From assembly GCA_017412265.1 (NCBI GenBank), contig JAFPYK010000080.1, positions 1 to 7,959 on the forward strand: DNA of 7,959 nt. Reading direction: 5' to 3'. The notes beneath the pieces were generated by a model. It saw nothing but the letters and a program-made list of their open reading frames with translations, made no database searches and was not told where the DNA came from. Shown here in pieces: positions 1 through 6,866 of the stretch. Position 1 is the first letter of the stretch. Every line of letters starts with the position of its first letter. The translations under genes and the position numbers were made by a program. This DNA comes from Lachnospiraceae bacterium (lineage in GTDB: Bacteria > Bacillota > Clostridia > Lachnospirales > Lachnospiraceae).

Positions 1-1
1 C

Positions 2-886
2 ATCTCCCTGGCGCAGGCCATCGCATTTTCCTGCAACGCGGCCCTGATGAATATCGGACAGCGCATCGGCAGGGCGAACCTGCACAACTACATGGAGAAA
101 TTCGGCTACGGCCGGCGGACGGGCATCGATCTGCCGGGCGAGGCGATGGGCATCATCTTCGATGAGGCCAAGATGGGTCCTACGGAGCTGGCGACCTCCA
201 GCTTCGGCCAGGGCTTTAACGTGACTATGATTCAGATGGCTGCGGCCCTGTCGTCGGTGGTTAACGGCGGATATTATTACGAGCCGCATGTGGTGAAGGA
301 GATCCGCAACGCTTCCGGAGCCGTGGTGGAAGAGAAGACCGCGACCCTGGTCAAGCGCACCTGCAGCACGGAGACCAGCGACAAGCTGCGCTCCTACATG
401 AAGATGGCAGTCGAGTCCGGAACGGCCGTCAGCGGCAAGGTGGAAGGATTCGAGATCGGCGGCAAGACCGGTACCGCTGAGAAATACCCTCGTTCCGAGC
501 ACAATTACCTGGTGTCCTTCGTGGGATTTTCCCCGATAGAGAACCCCGAGGTCCTGGTCTATGTGGTGCTGGACCAGGTAGGTCTGGACAATCAGGCGGA
601 CAGCTCGCAGGCGACGCGGATGGCCGGACGGATCTTCAAGCAGGTCCTTCCGTTCCTGGGCGTGTACTCCAGCATCGAGCCGGAGAAGACCGAGCCTGCG
701 ACGAAGGAAGAGGAGACCACGGCCGGCGAAAATGACGGCGAGGAAGAAGGCTCGACCGTCGAGAACAAGCCGGGCACCGAGGAGCTCGATTATCTGGATA
801 TTCTGGATGACAGCATGGGCGAAGGCGTGGTCAATGAAGAAGAGGGGACGGTCCCGGACGAGGACCGGAACCATACCGACGGTTGA
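2..886 (+). CDS. Class B penicillin-binding protein, transpeptidase C-terminal part (5' end outside window)
   Basis: This is the C-terminal part of a peptidoglycan D,D-transpeptidase of the SpoVD/FtsI (PBP2) type, which cross-links glycan strands at the septum or spore septum from the outer face of the membrane. The reading frame is open from base 2, so the start, membrane anchor and SxxK active-site serine lie upstream. Two catalytic motifs are visible: SCN (the SxN motif, bases 29-37) and KTGTAEK (KTG box, from base 464). The catalytic fold ends near VLPFLGVYSS. A tail of about 69 residues follows, with some 26 Glu/Asp and only about four Lys/Arg; no PASTA domain is seen, although Bacillus SpoVD carries one. 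The stop lies 40 bases before mraY, which fits a shared operon. Vegetative FtsI and sporulation SpoVD cannot be told apart from this fragment. Confidence 0.93.
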   Translation: MSLAQAIAFSCNAALMNIGQRIGRANLHNYMEKFGYGRRTGIDLPGEAMGIIFDEAKMGPTELATSSFGQGFNVTMIQMAAALSSVVNGGYYYEPHVVKEIRNASGAVVEEKTATLVKRTCSTETSDKLRSYMKMAVESGTAVSGKVEGFEIGGKTGTAEKYPRSEHNYLVSFVGFSPIENPEVLVYVVLDQVGLDNQADSSQATRMAGRIFKQVLPFLGVYSSIEPEKTEPATKEEETTAGENDGEEEGSTVENKPGTEELDYLDILDDSMGEGVVNEEEGTVPDEDRNHTDG

Positions 887-926
887 TCGGATATACGTAA
901 TCTTGAGATAAGCAGGAGTAGAATTC

Positions 927-1901
927 ATGATGGATGGGAAAATGATTGCAATGACGACGGCTCTGCCGGCACTGACCGGATTCGTCCTCTCGGTGATCCT
1001 GACAAAGCAGCTGATCCCGGTGCTTCACCGGCTGAAATTCGGCCAGTATGAGCGGGAGGAGGGCATGGCCAGCCACCAGAAGAAGGCGGGAACCCCGACG
1101 ATGGGCGGGATCGCGTTCGTGATCGCGCTGGTGATCACCTGCCTGGTCTTCATGAAGGGCAATCCCCGGATGTTCCCGGTGCTGTTCCTGACGGTGGGCT
1201 TCGGACTGATCGGTTTCCTGGATGATTTCCTGAAGATCTCGAAGAAGGAGAACGAGGGCCTTCTGGCCTGGCAGAAGTTCATCCTCCAGATCGCGGTGAC
1301 CGGCGCGTTCGGCGCGTGGATGCTCTACGGGGCGAAGATCGGGACCACCGTCCTGCTTCCCTTCACTGGGGGCAAGACCTGGACGATGCATCCGGTCCTG
1401 TTCTGGTGCTTCCTGTTCTTCTGCGTGATCGGTACGGTGAACGGCACGAACTTTACCGACGGCCTGGACGGGCTTGCGTCCTCCGTGACCGCGGCTGTGT
1501 GCCTCGTAATCGCCCTCTGGGGCGTCGTATTCGACCCGGGTGTGGGTGTGATTGCCTCGGCGCTTTTCGGGGCTCTCCTGGGCTTTCTGGCGTTTAACGC
1601 GTACCCGGCGAAGGTGTTTATGGGAGACACCGGCTCGCTCGCGCTGGGCGGATTTGTGGCCGGCGCGGCGCTGATGCTCGGGCGCCCGATCTACATCGTG
1701 CTCTTCGGCTTCATCTATCTGTGCGAGGTCGTATCGGTCATGCTGCAGGTGGTGTATTTCAAGCTGACACACGGGAAGCGCCTCTTCAAGATGGCGCCGA
1801 TCCATCATCATTTTGAGCTGTGCGGCTGGTCGGAGACCCGCGTGGTTACGGTATTTACGGCGGTGACGCTCCTGTGCGGGCTCGTCGCGTTATGTGTATA
1901 A
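927..1901 (+). CDS. mraY: Phospho-N-acetylmuramoyl-pentapeptide-transferase (MraY)
   Basis: MraY is an integral membrane enzyme that transfers phospho-MurNAc-pentapeptide from UDP to undecaprenyl phosphate, giving lipid I. The 324-residue length is normal for Gram-positive members. Family motifs appear in order: KAGTPTMGG (residues 53-61), the Asp pair D99-D100 in LDDFLK, NFTDGLDGL (from N175), MGDTGS with D234, and the triple His at 293-295 in APIHHHFE. D99, D100 and D234 match the three essential aspartates known in the family (D115, D116 and D267 in E. coli). About ten hydrophobic segments are present. The start at 927 has AGGAG at 914-918, eight bases upstream; a second ATG follows directly at 930 and cannot be excluded. 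It lies between the transpeptidase and murD in the usual dcw order. Confidence 0.97.
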   Translation: MMDGKMIAMTTALPALTGFVLSVILTKQLIPVLHRLKFGQYEREEGMASHQKKAGTPTMGGIAFVIALVITCLVFMKGNPRMFPVLFLTVGFGLIGFLDDFLKISKKENEGLLAWQKFILQIAVTGAFGAWMLYGAKIGTTVLLPFTGGKTWTMHPVLFWCFLFFCVIGTVNGTNFTDGLDGLASSVTAAVCLVIALWGVVFDPGVGVIASALFGALLGFLAFNAYPAKVFMGDTGSLALGGFVAGAALMLGRPIYIVLFGFIYLCEVVSVMLQVVYFKLTHGKRLFKMAPIHHHFELCGWSETRVVTVFTAVTLLCGLVALCV

Positions 1902-1924
1902 ATCCTGGGGGGAGAGAATCTGAG

Positions 1925-2773
1925 ATGAATGTTACAGGCAAGAAGGTCCTGGTGATCGGCTTCGGCGTGAGCGGCATCGCTGCCGCGGAGCTTTTGAGCC
2001 GCCACGGGGCATATGTGGTTTTATTTGACCAGAAGCCGGGTGAGAAGGCGCTGGAACACGCGAAGGCGCTGGAGTTCCACGGGGAGCTTGCGATCGGAGA
2101 GCTGACGGAAGCGCAGGAAGAGGGCATCGAGATGCTCGTCATCAGCCCCGGCGTTCCGATCGACAGCCCGATGGTCTGTCATTTCCGCGAGAAGGGCTGC
2201 CTGATCTCCGGCGAGATCGAGCTGGCTTACCAGTGCGCGAAGGGCAGACTGGCTGCGATTACGGGCACCAACGGCAAGACCACGACCACGGCGCTGACCG
2301 GCGAGATCCTGAGAAGAGAGTATCCGTCCACGTTCGTGGTGGGCAACATCGGCGATCCTTATACCAGATGGGCCGACGATATGACGCAGGAGAGCGCGAC
2401 GGCCGCGGAGATCTCCAGTTTCCAGCTGGAGACGATCCATGAATTTCACCCGCAGGTGAGCGCGATCTTAAATATCACGCCGGATCATCTGAACCGCCAT
2501 CACACGATGCAGTGCTACATCGAGACGAAGGAGAGCATCGTGCGCAACCAGACGGAGGAGGATCTGTGTGTCCTGAATTATGAGGATGAAGAGCTGCGCC
2601 GGTTCGGACAGAATCTCCGGCCGCGTGTCGTCTTCTTCTCCAGCCGCAGAGAGCTGGCGGACGGCCTGTTCCTGCGGGGCGAGGAGATCTGCCTGGCAGA
2701 GGGCGGTGTCTCCCGCGTGCTCTTGAACATCCATGAGCTCAAACTCCTGGGCGAGCACAATTATGAAATGTGA
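1925..2773 (+). CDS. murD: MurD, N-terminal and most of central domain (gene split by frameshift)
   Basis: This is the first 282 residues of UDP-N-acetylmuramoyl-L-alanine:D-glutamate ligase, the cytoplasmic enzyme that adds D-Glu to the growing stem peptide using ATP. The start at 1925 follows a G-rich ribosome binding site (GGGGAG near 1909-1914), 23 bases after mraY ends. Motifs seen: the N-terminal nucleotide-fold glycine loop GFGVSG (residues 12-17), the ATP-binding loop GTNGKTTT (from G114), SSFQLE (164-169), DHLNR with H188, and K202, which matches the carbamylated lysine of the family. The frame stops at TGA 2771-2773 in the middle of the conserved GEHNYEN motif, so this product alone lacks the C-terminal ligand-binding domain and should be inactive. 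The rest of MurD continues in another frame from 2770. Confidence 0.93.
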   Translation: MNVTGKKVLVIGFGVSGIAAAELLSRHGAYVVLFDQKPGEKALEHAKALEFHGELAIGELTEAQEEGIEMLVISPGVPIDSPMVCHFREKGCLISGEIELAYQCAKGRLAAITGTNGKTTTTALTGEILRREYPSTFVVGNIGDPYTRWADDMTQESATAAEISSFQLETIHEFHPQVSAILNITPDHLNRHHTMQCYIETKESIVRNQTEEDLCVLNYEDEELRRFGQNLRPRVVFFSSRRELADGLFLRGEEICLAEGGVSRVLLNIHELKLLGEHNYEM

Positions 2774-2775
2774 TG
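2764..2775 (+). other. Frameshift site in murD (apparent one-base A deletion)
   Basis: The sequence reads GAAATGTGATG from 2765. With one more A in the A run at 2766-2768, it would encode Glu-Asn-Val-Met and complete the family motif GxHNxxN without a break. As written, the upstream frame ends in Glu-Met-stop and the downstream frame resumes at GTG 2770 or ATG 2773. The stop and the ATG overlap as TGATG. No classical X XXY YYZ slippery heptamer is present, so programmed -1 frameshifting is not supported. A sequencing or assembly error in a short homopolymer, or a recent mutation, is the simplest explanation. Confidence 0.9.
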
Positions 2776-3279
2776 GCTGCGATTGCGATCGGCCTGGGTA
2801 TGGGAGTGCCGGAAGAGAAGGTGCTCGCGGCCTGCCGGGATTTCGTGGCTGTGGAACACCGGATCGAGTATGTGGACGAGATCAACGGTGTCAAGTATTA
2901 TAACGATTCCAAGGGAACGAACGTCGACGCGGCGATTAAGGGCATCCAGGCGATGATCACGCCGACCTGCCTGATCGGCGGAGGCTATGACAAGGGATCG
3001 ACGTACGATGAGTGGATCGAGAGCTTTGACGGGAAGGTCAAGAAGCTCGTGCTCATCGGCCAGACGGCGGACGCGATCGAGGCCTGTGCGCGTGCACACG
3101 GATTTACCGAGATCGAGAAGACCGATTCGCTCGAGCACGCAGTCGCGATCTGCGCGGCCTGCGCGAAGCCCGGTGAGAGCGTGCTCTTATCGCCGGCCTG
3201 CGCGAGCTGGGGAATGTTTGACAATTATGAGCAGCGCGGACGGCTCTTTAAGGAGTACGTGCGTGCGATGAAGAAATAA
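2770..3279 (+). CDS. murD: MurD, C-terminal part (after frameshift)
   Basis: This is the remaining part of MurD, about 169 residues: the end of the central domain plus the C-terminal Rossmann-like domain that closes over ATP and the UDP-MurNAc substrate. Family features include AVEHRIEYV, the NDSKGTN block (D at 2905, K at 2911), GGGYDKG, and LLSPACASWGMFDNYEQRG near the end. Joined to the upstream part with one base restored, the protein is about 452 residues, normal for MurD. The apparent start GTG 2770 or ATG 2773 overlaps the upstream stop and has no good ribosome binding site of its own. It is therefore best read as the second half of one gene. Translation by coupled reinitiation is possible but would give two half-enzymes. 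Confidence 0.9.
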   Translation: MMAAIAIGLGMGVPEEKVLAACRDFVAVEHRIEYVDEINGVKYYNDSKGTNVDAAIKGIQAMITPTCLIGGGYDKGSTYDEWIESFDGKVKKLVLIGQTADAIEACARAHGFTEIEKTDSLEHAVAICAACAKPGESVLLSPACASWGMFDNYEQRGRLFKEYVRAMKK

Positions 3280-3280
3280 A

Positions 3281-3294
3281 CCGGGGTGACCCGG
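3281..3294 (+). other. Short GC hairpin with GTGA (GNRA-type) loop after murD
   Basis: CCGGG at 3281-3285 pairs perfectly with CCCGG at 3290-3294 across a GTGA loop. It starts two bases after the murD stop codon. GNRA tetraloops are known to be stable in RNA. There is no T run behind it, so it is not an intrinsic terminator; it may protect or separate transcript segments. A role is inference only. Confidence 0.45.
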
Positions 3295-3299
3295 AGCGA

Positions 3300-3334
3300 G
3301 GGCCGCGGGCGGACGTAAGCCTGTCCGGAGGCCC
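3300..3334 (+). promoter_or_regulatory. Potential RNA stem that hides a ribosome binding site before ftsW
   Basis: GGGCC (3300-3304) pairs with GGCCC (3330-3334), and inside it CGGAC (3310-3314) pairs with GTCCG (3323-3327), with unpaired bases between the two stems. The strong GGAGG at 3327-3331, which would serve a TTG start at 3338, lies almost wholly in these paired bases. The weaker GGAG at 3340-3343, serving ATG 3350, stays free. This would tune ftsW translation, but stability was not calculated and the high GC content makes chance pairing likely. Confidence 0.35.
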
Positions 3335-3337
3335 GGA

Positions 3338-4516
3338 TTGGAGCAGACCATGGCAGCCAGAGGAAGAGTGGCAAGAGATTATAGAGAAAGTGCTTTAAGA
3401 CCGCATGCTCATTATGACTTCAGTCTTTTATTTCTCGTGGTCTTTCTGGCGGGATTCGGGCTGGTCATGATCTACAGCGCGAGCGCCTACCGCGGCATGG
3501 TGCGTTTCCACGACAGCATGCATTTCTTAAAGCGGCAGGGCCTGTGCGTGATCCTGGGATTCGCGGTCATGATCGGCCTGTCCAAGATCGATTACCGGAT
3601 CTTCGCGAAGCCTCTGATCAAGAAGACCGCGATCAACCTGTCTCTGCTGGCATATCTGGGCTGCGTGGGACTGCAGGCGCTGGTCCTGGTCATCGGTGAG
3701 GAATATAACGGCGCGAAGCGCTGGATCCAGCTGCCGGTGATCGGTTCGTTCCAGCCTTCGGAGCTGTCCAAGGTGGCGACGGTGCTCTTCGTGGCGTATA
3801 TCGTCAGCATCGCGCCGAAGCGGCTGGACAAATTCTCCGGCTTTGTGCGGGTCATGCTCTATATGGCCCCGCTTCTGGCCCTGATCGCGAAGGAGAACTT
3901 AAGTTCCGCGATCATCGTGGGTGTGATCATCGTTGCGATCTGCTTCGTGGCCAGCCGCAAGAAACTGTATTATTTCCTGGTGGGAGGCGCCGGCGTCGCC
4001 GGCATCCTGGCCTATATTCATTTTGTCGCCTACCGCGCGGAGCGCGTGGAAATCTGGCGCAATATCGAGACTCATCCCAAGGGGCTGCAGATCCTGCAGG
4101 GGCTCTACGCGATCTCTGCGGGCGGGCTCTTCGGAACCGGTCTCGGACAGAGCATGCAGAAGCTGGGAGCCATTCCCGAGGCTTATAATGATATGATCTT
4201 CACGATCATCTGCGAGGAGCTGGGCGTCTTCGGCGCGATCATTGTCATCACGCTCTTCGTGCTGCTTCTGTGGCGGATGTTTGTGATCGCCATCAGCTCG
4301 CCGGATCTCTTCGGCGGCCTGATCTGCACCGGTGTCATGGCGCAGATTGCGGTTCAGGTGATCATCAACATCGCGGTTGTTACCAATACGATCCCTTCGA
4401 CGGGAATCCCGCTGCCGTTCATCAGCTACGGCGGCACTTCCGTGGCGATCCTTCTGGCCGAGATCGGACTCGTGCTCTCGGTATCCAACCAGATCGATCA
4501 CCGGAAGACTTCATAA
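3338..4516 (+). CDS. ftsW: FtsW/SpoVE-type SEDS peptidoglycan glycosyltransferase
   Basis: SEDS proteins polymerise lipid II into glycan strands together with a partner class B penicillin-binding protein, here probably the one encoded three genes upstream. The protein has 392 residues and about ten membrane segments. Clear family features are MIYSASAYRG near the first membrane segment, GAKRWIQL and FQPSELSK, PKGLQILQGLYAISAGGLFGTGLGQS, AYNDMIFTIICEELG with D285 (the conserved, functionally essential Asp of the family), and the signature VTNTIPSTGIPLPFISYGGTS near the end. The start is uncertain: TTG 3338 has GGAGG six bases upstream, while ATG 3350 has GGAG six bases upstream and would shorten the protein by four residues. 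Septal FtsW and sporulation SpoVE cannot be separated from sequence reading alone; RodA is less likely given the neighbours. Confidence 0.94.
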   Translation: MEQTMAARGRVARDYRESALRPHAHYDFSLLFLVVFLAGFGLVMIYSASAYRGMVRFHDSMHFLKRQGLCVILGFAVMIGLSKIDYRIFAKPLIKKTAINLSLLAYLGCVGLQALVLVIGEEYNGAKRWIQLPVIGSFQPSELSKVATVLFVAYIVSIAPKRLDKFSGFVRVMLYMAPLLALIAKENLSSAIIVGVIIVAICFVASRKKLYYFLVGGAGVAGILAYIHFVAYRAERVEIWRNIETHPKGLQILQGLYAISAGGLFGTGLGQSMQKLGAIPEAYNDMIFTIICEELGVFGAIIVITLFVLLLWRMFVIAISSPDLFGGLICTGVMAQIAVQVIINIAVVTNTIPSTGIPLPFISYGGTSVAILLAEIGLVLSVSNQIDHRKTS

Positions 4517-4528
4517 GGGGCGGTGAGA

Positions 4529-5497
4529 ATGTCGGAAAACCAGAATGAAAACCAAGAGAGGCAGGAATTCGGCAAGATCATTCCCATCACCTGGAAGGAA
4601 CGCCTGGATCCGCCCAAGGAGCCTCTGCGTCAGGAAGTGCCCAGACGCAGGCCCGTGAAGGATCCGCCTCCGGAGCAGGAGCCGACCGATGAAGGCCTTC
4701 CGCCGGAGGAGAGTGAGGAAGAGTTTGAGAAAAGCCTGCGAAAGCGAGTGCGGGAGAAGGTCCGCGAGCAGAAGAGGGAGAGACGCAGAAAACGCCTGAA
4801 ACGCCTGGCGGCCGCGGCGGTGCTGCTCTTCATCTGTGCGGGCGCATTTCTCCTCATCTTCCGGCTGCAGAAGATCGAGCTGGCGGGAAATGTCTATTAC
4901 ACCGAGGAGCAGTTCATCTCCCGGATCCAGACCGGACGCGCCGACAAAAACACGCTTCTTCTGTATCTGAAATTAAAACGCATGAAGCCCAATTCGCTTC
5001 CGTTCATCGAGAACCTGGAAGTGGAGATGACGGATACGCACAGCCTGAAAGTGACCATCTACGAGAAGAGCATCATCGGCTGTATCCACTATATGAGCCA
5101 GTACATATTTTTCGACAAGGACGGCATGGTGGTGGAGACCAAGAGCGAGCCGAAGGCAGACATCCCGGTGATCTCGGGCCTGCAGATGAAGAGTTTCGCC
5201 TTGTTCCAGACGATGAAGATCGAGGATGAGAGCCTCTTCTCCCAGGTGCTGGGGCTGTCGCAGCTGATCCGCAAGTATGAGCTTGAGATCGACCGGATCG
5301 AGTTCGACCTGAGCCGCAACGTGACGCTCTATTCGGAGGAGATCGAGATCCGTCTGGGCAAGAGAGACATGTACGACGACCAGCTGGCAGAGCTGAAAAA
5401 CCTCCTGCCGGCGGCAAAAGGGCTGGCAGGTATTCTGGACATGAAGGACTATCAGCCGGGGCAAAGCAGGATTATCTTGCAGGAAAAAGAGCGTTAA
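4529..5497 (+). CDS. divIB: Cell division protein DivIB (FtsQ-like)
   Basis: DivIB is a bitopic divisome protein that, with FtsL and DivIC, links FtsZ-ring assembly to septal wall synthesis. From ATG 4529 it has 322 residues. Residues 1-92 form a charged cytoplasmic region: Pro/Glu-rich first, then a dense Arg/Lys stretch just before the membrane. One membrane segment follows at about 93-111, starting LAAAAVLLF. The extracellular part begins RLQKIELAGNVYYTEEQF, the typical start of the POTRA domain, followed by the beta domain and a short tail. ATG 4529 is preferred over GTG 4523 because AAGGGG at 4515-4520 is well spaced for it. Only 12 bases separate it from ftsW, so the two are surely co-transcribed. 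Sequence conservation in this family is low, but position and architecture agree. Confidence 0.9.
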   Translation: MSENQNENQERQEFGKIIPITWKERLDPPKEPLRQEVPRRRPVKDPPPEQEPTDEGLPPEESEEEFEKSLRKRVREKVREQKRERRRKRLKRLAAAAVLLFICAGAFLLIFRLQKIELAGNVYYTEEQFISRIQTGRADKNTLLLYLKLKRMKPNSLPFIENLEVEMTDTHSLKVTIYEKSIIGCIHYMSQYIFFDKDGMVVETKSEPKADIPVISGLQMKSFALFQTMKIEDESLFSQVLGLSQLIRKYELEIDRIEFDLSRNVTLYSEEIEIRLGKRDMYDDQLAELKNLLPAAKGLAGILDMKDYQPGQSRIILQEKER

Positions 5498-5533
5498 ATC
5501 CTGTGCAGTTAAGACAATTTTTCAGAAATACTA

Positions 5534-5592
5534 CTTGCACAAATCGAAGAGAACATATAATATTATTATGATATGGAATTTTTTGTTGCAAG
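5534..5592. repeat. Imperfect inverted repeat around the ftsZ promoter candidate
   Basis: CTTGCACAAA at 5534-5543 is matched on the other strand by TTTGTTGCAAG at 5582-5592, with one extra T. The arms are separated by 38 bases of AT-rich DNA holding the TATAAT. The left arm overlaps the -35 candidate and the right arm lies in the leader, a layout that would suit a DNA-binding regulator or a leader hairpin. No known operator was recognised. Confidence 0.4.
5535..5561 (+). promoter_or_regulatory. Candidate ftsZ promoter
   Basis: A perfect -10 hexamer TATAAT lies at 5556-5561, in a sharply AT-rich stretch within an otherwise GC-rich window. The best -35 candidate is TTGCAC at 5535-5540, only half matching TTGACA and at a short 15-base spacing. 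A start of transcription near 5568 would leave a leader of about 70 bases before ftsZ. The -10 is convincing; the -35 is not, so an activator or another sigma factor could be involved. Confidence 0.55.
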
Positions 5593-5623
5593 ATTACCGA
5601 TAGGATTAGAATAGAAGGTTTCT

Positions 5624-5629
5624 AGGAGG
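5624..5629 (+). promoter_or_regulatory. ftsZ ribosome binding site (AGGAGG)
   Basis: A full AGGAGG stands eight bases before GTG 5638. It decides the non-ATG start of ftsZ: the next in-frame ATG would remove the N-terminal GTP-binding loop. Confidence 0.85.
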
Positions 5630-5637
5630 ATAATACA

Positions 5638-6753
5638 GTGTTAGAGATCAGAACAAACGAACCCGAGGCAGCTGCGAATATTTTAGTAGTAGGTGTTGGC
5701 GGAGCCGGCAACAACGCAGTGAACCGTATGATCGAGGCGAACATCTTTGGTGTTGATTTTGCCTGTGTCAATACAGACAGCCAGCACCTGAAACACTGCA
5801 ATGCGCAGAATTGTCTGCAGATCGGCGAGAAGACCACGAAGGGCCTTGGCGCCGGCGCACAGCCTGAGGTTGGCCGCAAGGCTGCGGAAGAGAACATCGA
5901 GGAGCTCACCGAGCTGGTGAAGCCTTATGATATGGTATTTGTCACCTGTGGTATGGGCGGCGGCACCGGTACCGGCGCGGCCCCGATCATTGCCGGCATC
6001 TCCAAGAATCTCGGCATCTTAACGATCGGTATCGTCACGAAGCCTTTCCGTTTCGAGGCGAAGCAGCGCATGACCAACGCGCTCTCCGGCATTGAGGATC
6101 TGCGCGAGAACGTCGATACGCTGATTGTCATCCCGAACGACCGTCTGTTAGAGATCGTCGACCGCAAGACGACGATGCCGGAAGCCCTGAAGAAGGCGGA
6201 CGAAGTCCTGCAGCAGGGCGTACAGGGCATCACCGACCTGATCAATGTGCCCGGCCTGATCAACCTGGACTTCGCAGATGTCCAGACGGTCATGAAGGAC
6301 AAGGGCGTGGCCCACATCGGTATCGGCTCCGGCACCGGCGAGGAGAAGTGCCTGGATGCTGTGAAGCAGGCTACTACCAGCCCGCTGCTTGAGACGACGA
6401 TCGAGGGCGCTTCCCACGTCATCATCAACATCTCCGGCGACATCAGCCTGATCGAGGCGAATGAGGCGGCTTCCTATGTGGAAGAGCTGGCCGGTGAGGA
6501 CGCGAACATCATCTTCGGTGCCATGTACGATGAGAGCATGCAGGATGCCTGCAGCATCACCGTCATCGCGACCGGCCTGCATGAGAGCACGTCCGGCGGC
6601 AAGAAGACCGCTCCGAAGAAGAACAATTTCCTGAACAACAACTTCGGCGGCAATCAGAGACAGTACAATACACCGAGCTTCAATACTCCTGTAAGAAACC
6701 AGGAGCCTGCTTCCGAGATCCAGATTCCGGATTTCTTAAAGAACAGAAGCTAA
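5638..6753 (+). CDS. ftsZ: Cell division GTPase FtsZ
   Basis: FtsZ is the tubulin-like GTPase that polymerises at mid-cell into the Z-ring and recruits the divisome. The 371-residue protein starts at GTG 5638. Visible features are the first GTP-binding loop VGVGGAGNN (residues 18-26), the tubulin signature GMGGGTGTGAAP (from G105), NDRLLEIVDRKTT, and the T7 synergy loop GLINLDFAD with N209, D211 and D214, which complete the GTPase site of the neighbouring subunit. A short Asn/Gly-rich linker (about 325-358) leads to the conserved C-terminal peptide EIQIPDFLKNRS, the docking site for membrane tethers. The 140-base AT-rich gap before it carries a promoter candidate, so ftsZ probably has its own transcript beside any read-through from divIB. 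A terminator follows. No ftsA is adjacent. Confidence 0.98.
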   Translation: MLEIRTNEPEAAANILVVGVGGAGNNAVNRMIEANIFGVDFACVNTDSQHLKHCNAQNCLQIGEKTTKGLGAGAQPEVGRKAAEENIEELTELVKPYDMVFVTCGMGGGTGTGAAPIIAGISKNLGILTIGIVTKPFRFEAKQRMTNALSGIEDLRENVDTLIVIPNDRLLEIVDRKTTMPEALKKADEVLQQGVQGITDLINVPGLINLDFADVQTVMKDKGVAHIGIGSGTGEEKCLDAVKQATTSPLLETTIEGASHVIINISGDISLIEANEAASYVEELAGEDANIIFGAMYDESMQDACSITVIATGLHESTSGGKKTAPKKNNFLNNNFGGNQRQYNTPSFNTPVRNQEPASEIQIPDFLKNRS

Positions 6754-6760
6754 GCGGCCA

Positions 6761-6815
6761 TTCGAAAGAACAAGCCGGCAGGTGAGATGAATCAGGCGAG
6801 GGTTCGGCTTGCGAA
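6761..6815 (+). promoter_or_regulatory. Upstream pairing that competes with the ftsZ terminator hairpin
   Basis: CAAGCCG (6771-6777) is the exact complement of CGGCTTG (6805-6811), and TTCG (6761-6764) also matches CGAA (6812-6815), with AAAGAA unpaired between them on the left. This longer-range stem uses the tip of the terminator hairpin and would interleave with its 8-bp base stem, so both cannot easily form together. That is the layout of an antiterminator, but no ligand-binding domain or leader peptide was recognised. Confidence 0.35.
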
Positions 6816-6833
6816 TTCCTCGCCTTCTTTTAT
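6794..6833 (+). terminator. Intrinsic (rho-independent) terminator after ftsZ
   Basis: AGGCGAGG (6794-6801) pairs perfectly with CCTCGCCT (6818-6825). The stem continues with TTCG/CGAA (6803-6806 with 6812-6815) around a five-base loop, and a T-rich tract TTCTTTTAT follows at 6825-6833. It begins 40 bases after the ftsZ stop and ends 33 bases before the kinase start, so it closes the division operon on the + strand. Confidence 0.88.
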
Positions 6834-6866
6834 CAGGACAGCAGCAGACGGAAGGAGAATAAGAAG

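Noticed and set aside
831..1811. A 326-codon open frame on the - strand over the end of the transpeptidase gene and mraY
   Set aside because: It is fully antisense to genes with clear motifs, its product is dominated by His, Arg, Asp, Glu and Gln as expected of a GC-rich antisense reading, and it has no recognisable domain.
2764..2773. Programmed ribosomal frameshifting in murD
   Set aside because: Only three As are present, no X XXY YYZ slippery heptamer is seen, and no stimulating stem was recognised just downstream.
3899..4501. A 200-codon open frame on the - strand over ftsW
   Set aside because: It is a shadow of a conserved membrane protein, with a His/Asp/Arg-rich product and no ribosome binding site that convinced me.
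5554..5562. CATATAATA resembling -10 elements of sporulation sigma factors (SigE/SigK)
   Set aside because: It overlaps a perfect vegetative TATAAT, and no matching -35 element could be defended, so a sporulation promoter was not called.
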